The notes beneath the pieces were generated by a model that made no database searches, was not told where the DNA came from, and worked only from the letters and a program-made list of their open reading frames with translations. From positions 30,343 to 94,342 of the forward strand of contig SNVD02014925.1 in assembly GCA_013180625.2 (NCBI GenBank): a DNA stretch of 64,000 nucleotides. The letters are read 5' to 3'. The position numbers and the translations under genes were made by a program. Shown here one piece after another: positions 11,537 through 23,737 of this stretch. Numbering within the stretch: the first letter of the stretch is position 1; each line of letters opens with the position of its first letter. Origin of the DNA: Boswellia sacra. Taxonomy: Eukaryota > Streptophyta > Magnoliopsida > Sapindales > Burseraceae.

Positions 11537-12617
11537 TTACCATATACTCATAGTTCTTGATTGAATATGATCAAATGAATCTCTCACAGTCATCTTAAGA
11601 ACTACATGCCAATCTTCTTCTAAAGGATCTTGGACATAACAAACTTGTTCTGCTTGAGACGCTAGAATGAAAGGCTCATCATCCTCACGATTGAATTTGT
11701 ATAATAGATGGTTAAAATTAACCATTGTGAAGTTAAATTCATCAAGCTTCTTTCCGACCTGATCATCGACCCAATCACACTTGAACAACACAAATTTCAA
11801 CTCGTTCACATAACGAATTTCAATTATATCTCTTAACACTCCATGAAATGTTACACTGCCTGAACATGGATTTCTATCCTTTGCACTAGCATAGCTCATT
11901 GTATCAGCCTTCAAAACAACACCAAAATTTTGGGAGGTTCTACTATTGTCAATATCTTTGATATGAAATTTGAAACCATTGACAACGTAACATTTGAAGC
12001 ATCATGAAATTGGTTTTAGGCCATTAGCTAAGTGTATAATTTCTTCAGGCAATGTTACATTCGAGGAATGTTGCAAAATTTTCATCTATAGAAACTCACT
12101 AGTGTTAGAACTCAGTAGTAGCGTGACATTATCAATTAATTAAAGTAAAAAAGCTTACATGGTTTTTGAACCACTTATGAAATTTTGAGTTGTGTTCTTT
12201 CTGAATTTGATGACTTGAAGTACGAGGAAGTTATTGAGAGAGTATGTTGATATGCTCCCTTTGTAAAAGAAAACCATGAAATACAAACGTAAACAAGACA
12301 TTCTGAAAAATGTTCATAATAAAATAGATGACGGTATAGGATTTCCAATTATGCATGACTCACTCTCAAAATAGATCGATTATTGAGGAATTAACTAGCA
12401 CATATCTATGCGCCTGAACCCAAGTAATGTTGCCAAGATTAAATTTTACCCCTTTTTTTGAACTACCATCCTTGTTCCTAGGTGCTTGATTAACTTTAGT
12501 TTCAACTTTATCAAGATATCGTGCACAAAAATTGGTGCACTCCTCCATCAAGTATCCTTTAGCAATAGAAGCCTTAGGATGTGCACGATTACGAACATAA
12601 TTCTTTAAAGTTAACAA
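11537..12617 (-). pseudogene. CACTA transposase C-terminal region (DUF4216)
   Basis: Blocks at 12617-12366 (YLMEECTNFCARYLDKVETK) and at 11914-11537 carry the DUF4216 signature: GVLRDIIEIRY, FVLFKCDWVD, FNFTMVNFNHL, DEPFILASQAEQVCYVQDP and WHVVLKM. In intact CACTA elements these follow TNP2 and DUF4218 in the same transcript. They are separated here by sequence that may be introns. No intact frame joins them to the upstream parts. The function of DUF4216 is not established. Confidence 0.75.
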
Positions 12618-12697
12618 GTACCTATAATTTCAAGAATTTAGAGGAAGTGAAATTCATTCATGTATAATATATATAAAAAAAACATTATCCATAGCAT

Positions 12698-14975
12698 TTA
12701 ATACCTCTCAATTGGATACATCCAACGAAATTGTACAAGTCCACCAATCAATGCCTCTTCAGCAAGATGTATAGGCAAATGCTCCATCACAGCAAAGAAT
12801 GAAGGTGAAAAAATTTTCTCCAAATGGCATAGGGTTAGTCCAACACGATTTTGAATATTCCTTAAGTCTTCATGTGTATTCACTTTAGAGCACAATTGCC
12901 TAAAAAAGTTAGCAACCTCAATCAATGTTCCGACAACATTTTTAGGCAATGCTCTACGTGCAGTAAGAGGAAGAAATTATCATGACTTTTAAGACCCCAA
13001 ATGCTACGCTCTTTTATGTGCACACATCGAATAATATTTGATGTATAACTATCTGACACCTTGACTCGCTTCAACACATTTAAGAATACTACTTTGTTTT
13101 CTTTGTTCATTGAAAAGCATGTAGGAGGCAAATATGCTTTCTGATTTCCCCTATCTTGGGGATGCAATGGGTTCCTTATTTCCATTTGATGCAAATCTTG
13201 TCGAGCCCTTAAATTATCTTTAGACTTTTTAGGATCCCCTAACAATGTCCAAAGTATATTATCACAAACATTCTTCTCAACATGCATGACATCAAGATTA
13301 TATCGAATTAAATTATGCTCCCAATGTGGTAATTCAAAGAAAATGTTTTTCTTCTTCCAAATGTTTCCACGATTCATCATCTCAAAATCTTTCCTCCATC
13401 TTTTATGAAGATCTTCCATTCTATATTCGGTAAGTACATTATGCACTTGTTGTTTCACATCAGATCTAGTCAAGTGAGTTGGAGCAGGTGAAAAGTCTCT
13501 TTGACTATTGTAAGAGACTTTATCTCTCCTAAATCTGTGACTAATAGGTAAAAATCGACGATGACCTAAATAACAAAACTTCCTACTATGATGTAACCAC
13601 TGAGAAGTTGTATTCATGGAACAAGAAGGACATGCCTTCTCCCCTTTAGTACTCCAACCTGACAAGTTAGCATAAGCTGGAAAGTCATTAATAGTCCACA
13701 AAAGAGCTGCATGTAACTTAAACAATTGCTGACGTGATGCATCATAAGTAACTACACCTTCATTCCACAAATCATTCAATTCTTCAATCAATGGTTGTAA
13801 ATAGACATCAATTTTATTTCCTGGGCCTTTCGGACCATCTATAAGCATAGACAACATGAACAATGTTTATTTCATGCACAACCATGGTGGCAAATGATAT
13901 AGGGTATTAATACAACAGGTCATGTACTATGAGCTATAGACATAGTCCTAAAAGGATTAAAACCATCTGCAGCCAATCCAAGCCTCACATTACGACATTC
14001 AATAGCAAAATTTGGGTATTTTTCATCAAAGGTTTTCCAAGCAGGACTATCAGCAGGATGTCTTAACACACCATCATCAATTCGACCCTTTACATGCCAT
14101 CGCATAAGAGAAGCAGTTTTTGAACACATGAACAACCTTTGTAATCTTGGAACTAGTGGAAAGTAACGTATTTGTTCTGCAGCTAATTTTACCTCTGAAG
14201 TTGATACAGTATTTGGCCCATTGAACTGTTTATATCGAGAGGTATGACAAATTGCACAACTATCAAGGCTTTCATATTCATTTCTAAATAACATACAATT
14301 GTTAGGACATGCATCCCAAGTCTTATATGTAAATCCTAACGTAGTAGTTATTTTTTTAACCTCATAGTAAGAGGGAGGAATTTTTGCTTCTTTGGGAAAT
14401 ACTTCTTTCAAAAATTTAAATAGCATTGTCATTAATGTGTCTTTCCATCCACATAACATTTTCATATTCAAGAGACGAACAACAAAAGAAAGTGAAGTAA
14501 ACTTTTCACAACCTGGATATAAAGGACAATTGGCATCTTGAAGCAATTTAAGAAAGCCTTTAGTTTCCTCATCCAACTCTGCCCCAAAATCGTTATCTAA
14601 ATGAGTCCTACTACCTTCACCAAAATCCATATTCGGAATTCCCATGGCATCATGTATCATTCCAACCATATCATCACCCATAAAATCACAACGAAACTCA
14701 GAATGTTGAGTCTCAGAATTTTGATTGGACTCTATAGGTGTATACGATTCACCATATAGTGTCCACTTTTTGTACTTAGGTAGAAATCCGTTGAATATTA
14801 AATGGTCTTTCACTATGTCCCTACCCAAAAGATACCGATTGAAACACTTCTTACATGGATAGTAAATTCTAGTGCCACCAACGACATTGTCAAATGCAAA
14901 ATCGAGAAGTGCATTAACCCCATCTACATATGGCTTTGAAAATCTATCTCCCAAGTCAATCCAACTCTTGTCCAT
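12698..14975 (-). pseudogene. TNP2-type CACTA transposase with DUF4218, broken
   Basis: The ATG at 14975 begins with the transposase-associated domain (MDKSWIDLGDRFSKPYVDGV, YYPCKKCFNRY). The TNP2 domain continues through MKMLCGWKD, YKTWDACPNNCMLFRNEYE and CAICHTSRYK to 13920. It goes on at 13863-12922 (SMLIDGPKGPGNKIDVYLQP, then HWEHNLIRYNLDVMHVEKN, DNILWTLLGDPKKSKDN) and DUF4218 at 12949-12698 (ALPKNVVGTLIEVANFFRQL). It would cut and paste CACTA elements in the nucleus. Between 13925 and 13860 there are a TGA in place of Trp, a frameshift and a TAA. Another frameshift at about 12960 separates DUF4218. It cannot be active. Confidence 0.88.
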
Positions 14976-17900
14976 GTCTACTTTCCTTCAATAAAACAAA
15001 AACAATTCATATAAATAATTCGTTTAGGTAGTGAGTTGAAATTAACTTTATTTAATAAGTTATTTAGTTTAGGTAGTGAGATGGCATTTTGAGCATATAT
15101 TCATCTATCCCTTGTCATTTCTTTTAGATAATGGGCTGGTTCATTGGTGGGCTGGTGTGGTACACAATATCATACTTTAGTTTATGCTACGAAATATTTT
15201 ATTTTGTGTTTTGTGTGTCCAATTTATAGTTTATCCTAAACATAATAACTTACACATGCTACCTCATATATGAACTAGTTGCCAATGAAACTAAAAAAAC
15301 AACGCAAAAGTTAATATGCATACGACAGGGCAAAGATAACAATGACATAAGACAAGATATATATAAAAAGCTACGTAGTATAGTCAAATCATTTCATTAA
15401 AAGATGAGAAAGATTAAGAAAAAAAATATTCTAGTACCTTATTCTTTATCCTCAATTGCTACCCAAAACTTCACTAAAGTAGATGTCTTTGAATCAAAAT
15501 GCCAAAAACTTGGAGTGCCAATAATCCTACAAATGAATGGTAATATGCTTAATGGGAAAAGTCATTAGTAATATCCAATTCAATCTTATCAACTCAATAT
15601 AAGTAATTAGTAATATCCAACTCAATCCTATCAAATCAATATAAGTAAAACCTTAGGTGTGTCTATGTAAATTTTCCATTGTTTGCTTTCTACTTAACGA
15701 AAATGTTAAATATGTGTGGGATATGAAAATTTTATCAAAGAGCATTGTTTTAGAATTATACAAAAATGCCTCCCAATTTGAATTTCCTATATCGTCCTTT
15801 GAATTTTAATTTTGGGTACTACTTCCAATTTTGATTTTATTTGTAGTAGTTCTAGTAACAGAGGACAAGTTTGGACCAATTTGACTGCTCTCTTGTAGTC
15901 TTTTTTGGTGGTTATTGACTACCAGTAGGCCGTAATAACAGTTATGGAATAGGTCAATTAATTACAAGATATATGGGCCAGTCCATGTTTTTGTAAAGTA
16001 CATGATTATGTTAGTGTGGACTAACTAGTAATTAACTGAATAATAGTATTTCTGAATGAGCAGAAAATATGAGCTTTTTTTTTCCCATTTTACTTAAAGA
16101 GGTGGTAATTTGATTGACCATATCATTATCAAATAGTCAATTAGCCACTTCAATATTTTGAAGTCTAGATGATTGTTATAAGTTTGAAATGGGTTTGGGT
16201 TGGATCCAAATTTTAAACTACATTGTTTTTACACTCGTTTTTAATTAAACTATTTTTTTAATTAAATAATTGAAATAAAGCAACAAAAAATTAATGAAAA
16301 AAACATGTTAAGACTTATGGATCCATGTACCCGTGGATGACCATCTCCAATTGGAAAGAGAAGGACTAAAATATGAAGGAACGTTGGATGGATTTGGGTC
16401 CTTTTTTCTTTTTTTTTTAATTTTCAAGTCTAGATTTGAGTTATGAAAACCTTAATCATATATTCTCTTTGTATAACAATATATATTTGTTTAATTCTCA
16501 AGTTAATAAGTCTTCTTTTACCCACATTTTACCAAATTAATAAGTCTTCTTAATTATTTTTGGAAACATCAGATGATAATAGAATTTAAAAATTTTCAAA
16601 GAAGTATAATAATTTCTTTTTAAAAATAGATAAACAAGGATGAAATTGAGAACTATTAAAGAAGTGTTACCCAATTTGTTATTATCAAGCAACTTACACC
16701 CAACAGGTTGGGCCAGAATACTTGGGCTTAATTAAGGATCCAAACCAATTTTAGGGAGACTATTAGCAAAAGAAAATCTCTTCTAATATACAAAGTTAGA
16801 AGGTCCCTTTGAGCCTCATCTCTATCAGCAGCATCATTATCAGGAGAAGCATAAAAATTAACACCAAAAGATACAACAAAATTTAACTAAGAAGTTGTCC
16901 AAGCAATAAAAGGTCAAATATATATGGCAAAACAACATTAATAGGCTAAAAAATCCACAAACGTCAAGCACTCAAAAGCCTAAAAGAGAAAAACAAGATA
17001 CACAGAAACCTGCTGAATAGGAAATATCATATCCATATATATACACACACCATTTGAGAGAGAAGTAGATGACTGGATTAGTTAGAATACAAAAAAATCT
17101 AATACTTATACCAGAAAATGCTAATTATATATGCTACTTTAAATGGATTTGATTTGTTCTGATTTACACCTTATTGCTAGCAAATAAGCAAAGAATAAAA
17201 AAGAGAGTTTCTGATTGGTTGAGCTTTGGAAACAAAAATCAACAAAACAGAGGAAAGTGAAGAAGCCAATTCATTAAAATTGAACTAACCCCATTTAGGA
17301 AATTCATTGACCTGCCTTGAAAGTCAGACAAAAGAAGAACAATAAGTCATTTGGTTTGAATGCTTGAAGAAGCATTATTTTAGAAGAAGCATTGATTATT
17401 AAGTGCAACTATGTGATTCTCCAATTTGATGGCAATTAATATATGATTCCACAACAAAATGTTAAACTATTAGTCAAAATTTGACAGAAAATCACATTAC
17501 TTCCATCCTATCTTGTTCATTTTGTTTAAATAATGTGAAGCAATTAAACCATTCAAGTCAAAAACAGTATCAATTTATCTCCACTTTTTAACAATAAAAA
17601 CATAGTAAAACCAGTGAATAGGAAGGGTCACCCACATAAACAAACAGGAGCCAGAATTCCTTCGTTAAATAGATCAAACATAATGAATTATTATATCATA
17701 ACTGCTAAAAAAATGTTTACTAAGGATTTTACCTAAGATGAAGATGTTTGACAGTGTTAAAAAGTAGAGGAATGCTTGACTGTTGAAAGCTTGCACATTG
17801 TCAAGGAATGATTTATTACCAACTAATAACAATTCTAGAGGCACAAAGGGAAGGAGAAATTTAAAACAAGATTAATAATCTAGAATAATCTCAGCCTCCC

Positions 17901-17984
17901 AGAACCCTTTTATTTTTTTATGACTGGTTTTAATTTTCTTCTATTAGTGGATATTGCCTAAGAAAACATAGATAAATAGTAATA
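14976..17984. other. noncoding upstream region of the CACTA element
   Basis: AT-rich sequence upstream of the transposase gene. It may contain the untranslated first exon and promoter of TNP2, but I cannot place them. No protein block is recognisable. Confidence 0.55.
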
Positions 17985-18103
17985 ATCTAGAATAAGGATA
18001 TAAATGTCAGCTCTAAGAATTAGATCAAATCCTCTAGAATATTTTTGTAAAATTTGGTTGATCTGATCAGAGTCACCCCATTCCAGCTTCTTAACTCCTA
18101 ATT
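17985..18103 (-). pseudogene. captured exon of a methyltransferase-like host gene
   Basis: On the minus strand a pyrimidine-rich TTTGGTTACTTGCAG acceptor precedes an open block reading LGVKKLEWGDSDQINQILQK and then FDLILRADIYIL. This has the LEWGD...FDLILGADxxY form of post-motif-I segments of Methyltransf_16/METTL21-type protein methyltransferases; the usual Gly is Arg here. The intron border is kept, so the piece was probably taken up as genomic DNA. No other exon is convincing nearby. Capture of gene fragments is common in CACTA elements. Identification rests on a short block. Confidence 0.5.
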
Positions 18104-18140
18104 CTGCAAGTAACCAAAAGACATCAGCTAGTAAGAACAT

Positions 18141-21100
18141 TTTTATTCTATATTATATTTATTTTCCTAACCAGCAACACAAATAGGACTCTGTGTAGAT
18201 GTATAGAGCTCTATATTTTCCAGAAGGCAGCCATCAGTTAAGCATAAAGGTTAACTAAAAGATCTTATTGTAATTAGGTCATTAAAATTAAATTGAACCA
18301 TGTGTATATAAAATATTATACAAAAGGCAGTCATTCAAACATAAATGAAAGTGGAGAGGAATTTTCATAGGACATGGTCAAAGTGCACAAGCAAAAATGT
18401 TCATGCCATATTACTGCATCTGAAAATCTTAAGCAAATGAAATTTCAGCAAATGAAAGCAAACATATGATCTAAATAAATATTATACTACCATATTTTGA
18501 CAAATAGCACTGCTTGCATCTGAAAATCTTAAGCAGCATAAAAAAATAAAGCATGATAGCAGGGCCAAGGAAGCCATAATCATATCTATTAGAAGATCCA
18601 GATTATTATATTTTGCCCTAGAGGTAGAGCGCAAGTCAGACCAACTCTATTACTTTATGTTATTTGGAGTACAATAAAAGCCCAGCTCCAGAAGTTCCAA
18701 ATTAACATAAAGTTAAAAAGTGAGATTATGTTTTCTTGGATTTATCATAATTCTAACATCTAACATGATGAACTATTCACTAGAACAGAAAATAGAACAA
18801 AAGAAACACTGTTGTCAGAGAAAAACGAAAAGACACAATGATCTTTATAGGAGACTGTAGAGAGCAGAAAGGATAATAAGATTAAGATTCTTTCTTCATA
18901 TGATTTTCATATTCTTAAATAATAATATCTATCCTACTCTTTTGAAAAATTAATATTATTATTACGTGTGAAAGTGACTAGGTATAAAGTAAAACAACAG
19001 CTAGCTCGAATTGAAATTTATCTTTGAGTTAATCAAGGATTTGGTAAAGAGCAAAATGTGTATATATATGCTTCTTGTTAGATTTTTCATTCTCTAAACT
19101 GCCAAATCAGAAACTCCATGGACCATCCTTATAGCATGGCTATTAACTAAAAAACAAACAAGTGCCTTGGCAAACATCTTTCTCAATCCAAAGATACTGT
19201 AAGTGGAAAATCATGAAAGTTCAAACAGATTATTCAGAAGGTTACTTAACATGCTTGAGGACAATATCTCATGTATAATATTCTAATCCAACAACAAGTT
19301 TATAAACATTCTAGTGTTAATTGGATTTATCAAATGAAAGAGAAACATGAACATTGCTACATCTCAATCTACTCTAAGCTAGGAAACATAATCTTCACCA
19401 AGACAGCTTCTAAGTCTAACAATTGTTATAGGATTATAAAGGTCAATCTCCCTATCTAAGAAGATATCTCTAATATTGAAACGATATCATAGACATGAAC
19501 AACCGTTGGACTTCGCACGAGCGCATAATGTCAGACAACAGCTTCCTAAAGCAATACATGGCAACATAGCCGGTCTATACCAATGCAATGATCATATAAT
19601 CTTAGTGGTTGTTACATTTTCAAACAAATGTTTATTATATAGTTTAACATTATTTTTTTCTTTATTCTTTCATTTTATTTCATTTCTCTCCAAATAAGAC
19701 AAGGTAATTTCATAAAATTTCTGATATGGTATTCTCAGCACTGTTAATCAACCACTAAGATTATATGATAACTTCATAAGAGAAAAACATAAATTTCCTT
19801 TTCCAGTATTCGTTTCCAATCAAATAGTAGAATTTTTCACCACACAGTTAATCAAGCATCCATGAAAGGACATGCAAACACCAGCATCTCTTACAAAAGA
19901 GATGTATTTCATGCATTAAGCAAAGCAACATATCAGAATTAAAACTTGATATTATTTTGATTGTTTGATTGTCAAGTTGACTCTCCAATTCGAAGGAATT
20001 AACATGACAGGGGCAGTTTCTACAAATAAACAAAACATTAACATATAAGTTTACAAAAATACTTTAATATTCAAGAAAATAAGAACAAAAATCTATAACA
20101 TTCATATCAATTCACATATTTGAATTATTCATATATACATAGAGGCATCCGATGTAAAGGGCTATTTGAACTTCATTTTTGCAACTCAAATGTCCTTCAA
20201 TAATGTTGTCAACCAATTAATACAAAAGCATACAATAAATTTGCAATTATATGTTTATAATTGGGCTAAATCTTCAGATTTTTTTTAAAGAGTTGTGTGA
20301 ACAATTAAATAAGCAACGAGTTATTCTGTGTGTTTATATATATATATATATATATGAAGTAAATAAGTAGAACCAAACCAAAAGAAAATAATAGGTCACG
20401 ATGATAAACATTCAGAAAAGAAAAAGCATACCCTTTTCAGCAAGTCTGGTAGAAACAATTAGCAAAATTGATTTAAAAAGATTTTGTAAAAGGGAAATAT
20501 AATATATTAGGTTAAGCTGCAACTACTCTAAGAATATGAAGGTAAACTTAAATATCAGAAGTACCCACAACCTCATATAACGCGCCCAACCACACCCCCC
20601 CCCACCCCCAATTTTTTGGGTTAGCTCTCTCCTTCCGGCTTTATCCAATCCAAGGACTTGCACAGACCCAAATTTCAGTTTCAGCGATAAAGGCTTGTTT
20701 GGATAAAGTAGCGAAGAGTTCACAAACTCGAACAAAAGTGAACAGAAGTGACTATTCTTGGAAAAAAAATGGTAAAAAACTCTGATATAAATATGTAACT
20801 ACTATTGTTAACCAATCAAGCATATTGATTCACAAACCAAAAAGATAAAAGAGAACACTGGCGTAAGAACCAAATAATACCTCTGAATTTCTGTAAGAGT
20901 GACAGATCACAAGGAAATAGTTACTTTGGAGCAGAAAGAGCGAGAAGAAAGCCGGGGAAGAGTGAACAGTAACGGATTTCCAGTCAGTTTTCCCGGGAAA
21001 CAAGCAGAAAAGGTGTTTGAGTACAGTAGAGTAACACATGTTTAGATTTGTTCAAGGTGGGTGTCTTCGGTTTCGTAGGAGATAACGACTGAGATTTCAC

Positions 21101-21339
21101 CAAACCAGCTAGGAATGGTGTAGCTTAACGTTGTACTTGTAACGACGAGTGTGGGACTAACGAGGTTGAAAAGCTGTGAAATCAGGGACTCGCCGTAGTT
21201 GCAGAGATTTTCGTGGGCTCTTCAGGAAGCATAAGAGAGAATACAGCTTTGGGAGGAAAAAATTAGGGATTTGAGAGGGAAGCATAAGAGAGAGAGAAAG
21301 AAGCGAGAGAATGGGGACAAAATAAAAAAAATTAGATTA
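18141..21339. other. noncoding part of the CACTA element
   Basis: No recognisable gene. It contains a MITE-like inverted repeat at 19591-19769, a TA microsatellite at about 20335-20356 and C-runs at about 20597-20610. Confidence 0.55.
19591..19769. repeat. MITE-like inverted repeat (21-bp perfect arms)
   Basis: ATCATATAATCTTAGTGGTT(G) at 19591-19611 is repeated as its exact reverse complement at 19749-19769, about 137 bp apart. The interior is AT-rich and noncoding. No clear target duplication is visible, so MITE status is inferred. Confidence 0.6.
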
Positions 21340-21492
21340 TATTACAGCTTTTTATTGCGGGCCTCCAAAAACGCAGTAAAATCCGTGACTTCTACTGCGG
21401 GCTTCATGGCACGCAGTAAAATTCTAGTTTTTATCGCATTTTTGGAGGCCCGCGGTAAACAGACGCAGCAAAAAGCCCATTCTGTTGAAGTG
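21340..21492. repeat. right subterminal repeats and terminus of the CACTA element
   Basis: Inverted copies of the CGCAGTAAAA / TTTATTGCGGGCC / GGCCCGCGGTAAA motif at 21352-21470 mirror those at 7690-8140. The element ends GTTGAAGTG at 21492, followed by the TGA duplication. Confidence 0.85.
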
Positions 21493-23250
21493 TGAATGTC
21501 AATACTTCTCCAGTAGGTGAGATGAGAACTAATCCTACTCTTGTCCCATTTCTGTTTGCTACTCTATCAAAATACAACTGCCATCTTATTACTATAATAG
21601 CTCTTAAATGCTTATCAGGGAATTCCAGTTCCCATGGTTCTCATTATCTATCGGATTTATCGTTAATAATTCTGCCACTGTTCTACCTTTTATCACCTTT
21701 TTTATGACATATTCAAGATCGAACTTTCACAGTTGCACTAGCCATCTTGCCAGCTTTCTCGCCAATGATGAGACTTCATACAGGTACTTCATCGGGTCCA
21801 TCTTGGAAACTGCATATACCTTGTATGGTTGAAAATAATGCCTTAGCTTTTTTTAGGCCTACACCATTGCCAAACATGTCATGATGCTTGGTTATGGCAT
21901 AGAAGGTTAGGTCATGCTAGCATGGACACATTTTAAAAAATTTTAAAAAATGATTTAGTTAATGGTCTTCCAAAAATAAAACTTGAAAAGGATAAGATTT
22001 GTGATGTTTGTCAATTTGGAAAACAAGTGAGAACTTCTTTTAAACAAAAGAAATTTATTTCAACAAATAAACCTCTACAATTACTCCATTTGGATTTATT
22101 TGGACCATCAAGAACTCAAAGCTTGGTGGAAAGTATTATGTTTTTGTTATTGTGGATGATTATTCAATGTACTTGAGCTCATATTCTAACAACTTCTTGC
22201 TCAAGTAATTGATCGCATGCTCTACACCATTTTCATCAGCCTATACCAACATGCCCTCTACTGCCTTTTCTTTAACTACTAAATACAAAATCAGCTGCTT
22301 TCTGAGCTCTGGGGGTCTTAACACAAGCCGATTGGCCAAATATTCTTTCACTTTCTCAAAGGCCTTTTGATAGTGTTCATTCCATTCTATTGGCTAATTC
22401 TTTCTTAGCAACTTGAAAATTGCCGCGCAAACGGTCGTGAGCTTTGCAATAAACCAACTAATGTACTAGACCTTTGCCAAAAAACCCTCGAACTTCTTTT
22501 TGTGTCTTTGGTGTTGGCATCTTTGTGATGGCTTTTACCTTGTCTGGGTCGACCTCTATCCCCTATTCTTTGATCGCAAATCCTAGTAATTTTTCTGATG
22601 TTACTCCAAACACACATTTATTTGGGTTCAACCTTAATTGATACTTTTCACTCTCTCTAAGAACTTTTTCAAGGCTTCAAAGTGCCCCTCTCATGTATTG
22701 GACTTGACTATCATGTCATTGACATAAACCTCAATCTCTTTGTTGATCATGTCATGAAAGAGTTTTGTGCTATCCTCTGACAAGTTACTTCTGTATTCTT
22801 CAACCCAAACAGTGTTATCTGTAATAATAAATCGCCTATTATGTGATAAATGTTGTTTTCATCTTGTCGTCGACTACTATTATGATCTAATTGTATCTTG
22901 AGAACCTATTGACAAATGAGAAAATCTTGCTTGAAGTAGCACTATCTACCAATATATCCATATGTGGTAATGGAAAATCATCCTTCGTTAATGCTTTATT
23001 CAAATTTTGATAGTCTACGCACATCCTTACTCTTCCATCCTTCTTTGGTACTAAGACTATATTAACCAACGACTAAGGGTAGTTTACCACATCTAAGAAT
23101 TTTACTTCTATCTGCTTGGTAACTTTTTCCTTAATCTTCGATGCCTATTCTGACCTCATCCTCCTCAATTTCTGCTTAATCAATTTTATGTGCAAATATG
23201 TGGACAGGATGCTCTCTGCTATATTACGATCAAGTTTTGGTGTATCGTTG
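21493..23250 (-). pseudogene. gypsy reverse transcriptase and start of RNase H, catalytic residues lost
   Basis: From high to low: VPKKDGRVRMCVDYQNLNKA and KDDFPLPHMDILVDSAT (about 23050-22930), then FSFVNRFSRYN, where the catalytic Asp of FMDGFSGYN is Asn. At about 22735-22710 the YVDD box reads YVND. The connection and RNase H blocks follow (GVEHAINYLSKKLLEYELKY at about 22230; RKLARWLVQL; YFDRVANRNGTRVGLVLISP at 21560-21500). Stops are frequent. A copia integrase scrap interrupts it at 21882-22166, the CACTA element cuts it at 21493 and the TRIM-like element at 23251. Confidence 0.85.
21882..22166 (+). repeat. isolated copia integrase fragment inside the gypsy pol
   Basis: About 285 bp match 3388-3672 of the copia element at roughly 93% by eye (LWHRRLGHASMD, QFGKQVRTSFK, HLDLFGPSRTQS, VIVDDYS) in the same orientation. 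There are no LTRs, poly(A) or duplications at the edges. The gypsy protein blocks on either side (KKLLEYELKY and AMVW-like) lack only about 20 bp between them. Confidence 0.85.
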
Positions 23251-23696
23251 TGATGAGGAACGAGGTTCCTCAAATTAACAGAAAGGGAGGGAGATGTAGA
23301 CAGAGGAAAGGGGAGAAATAATAGAAGAAATTTGGGGAAGAAGTAGAGTGAAAATTGAGGGAGAAATAATCTTTTTACTAAAAGATCAAAAAACAATAAC
23401 AATCAAATCTGAAAATAACATAACTAAAGGTTCCTATTTATAGGACCTTAAAGCCTAGTTCTACTAGGAAATAAAATCCTATTAGGAAATAGAATCATAA
23501 TACTAGTTTAACTAGAAAATACCAAAATTAAATCCTAAATAAAATAGTAAACTATTAATTAGGAAAATAACTCAAATTAGGATTACTCCCAATTTAGGAA
23601 GTCAAAATCTCTAATAATAGTCAAAATCCTTAATTTATTAAAATCCCTAAAATCAAAATTAAAATCCCTAATTTATTCCTAATTTGTCCTACATCA
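23251..23696 (-). repeat. 3' LTR of the TRIM-like element
   Basis: A 446-bp copy. The purine run next to it on the minus strand (AAGAGGGAGAGAATTGA, about 23693-23712 region) is the likely polypurine tract. Confidence 0.9.
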
Positions 23697-23737
23697 ATTC
23701 TCTCCCTCTTAAAAAAAACTCGACTCCTGGCGAGTTG

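Larger units (their letters stand above)
7661..21492 (-). mobile_element. CACTA (En/Spm) transposon, 13.8 kb, decayed
   Basis: The left end is CACTACAAGAAAATAGG at 7661. The right end, read inward, is CACTTCAACAGAATGGG at 21492. Both are flanked by TGA (7658-7660 and 21493-21495), the 3-bp duplication expected of CACTA elements. Subterminal hairpin repeats of a GCCCGCGGTAAA motif lie at both ends. The minus strand carries a TNP2 transposase (12960-14975) with DUF4218 and DUF4216 parts and a TNP1-type second gene (8570-11098). About 6.5 kb upstream of TNP2 is mostly noncoding and holds a captured methyltransferase-like exon. The element splits the gypsy RNase H cleanly. Confidence 0.92.

Noticed and set aside
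20523..20735. Possible host exon (VNSSLLYPNKPLSLKLKFGS)
   Set aside because: The frame looks protein-like, but I see no splice sites that bound it and cannot recognise a family. Not strong enough to call.
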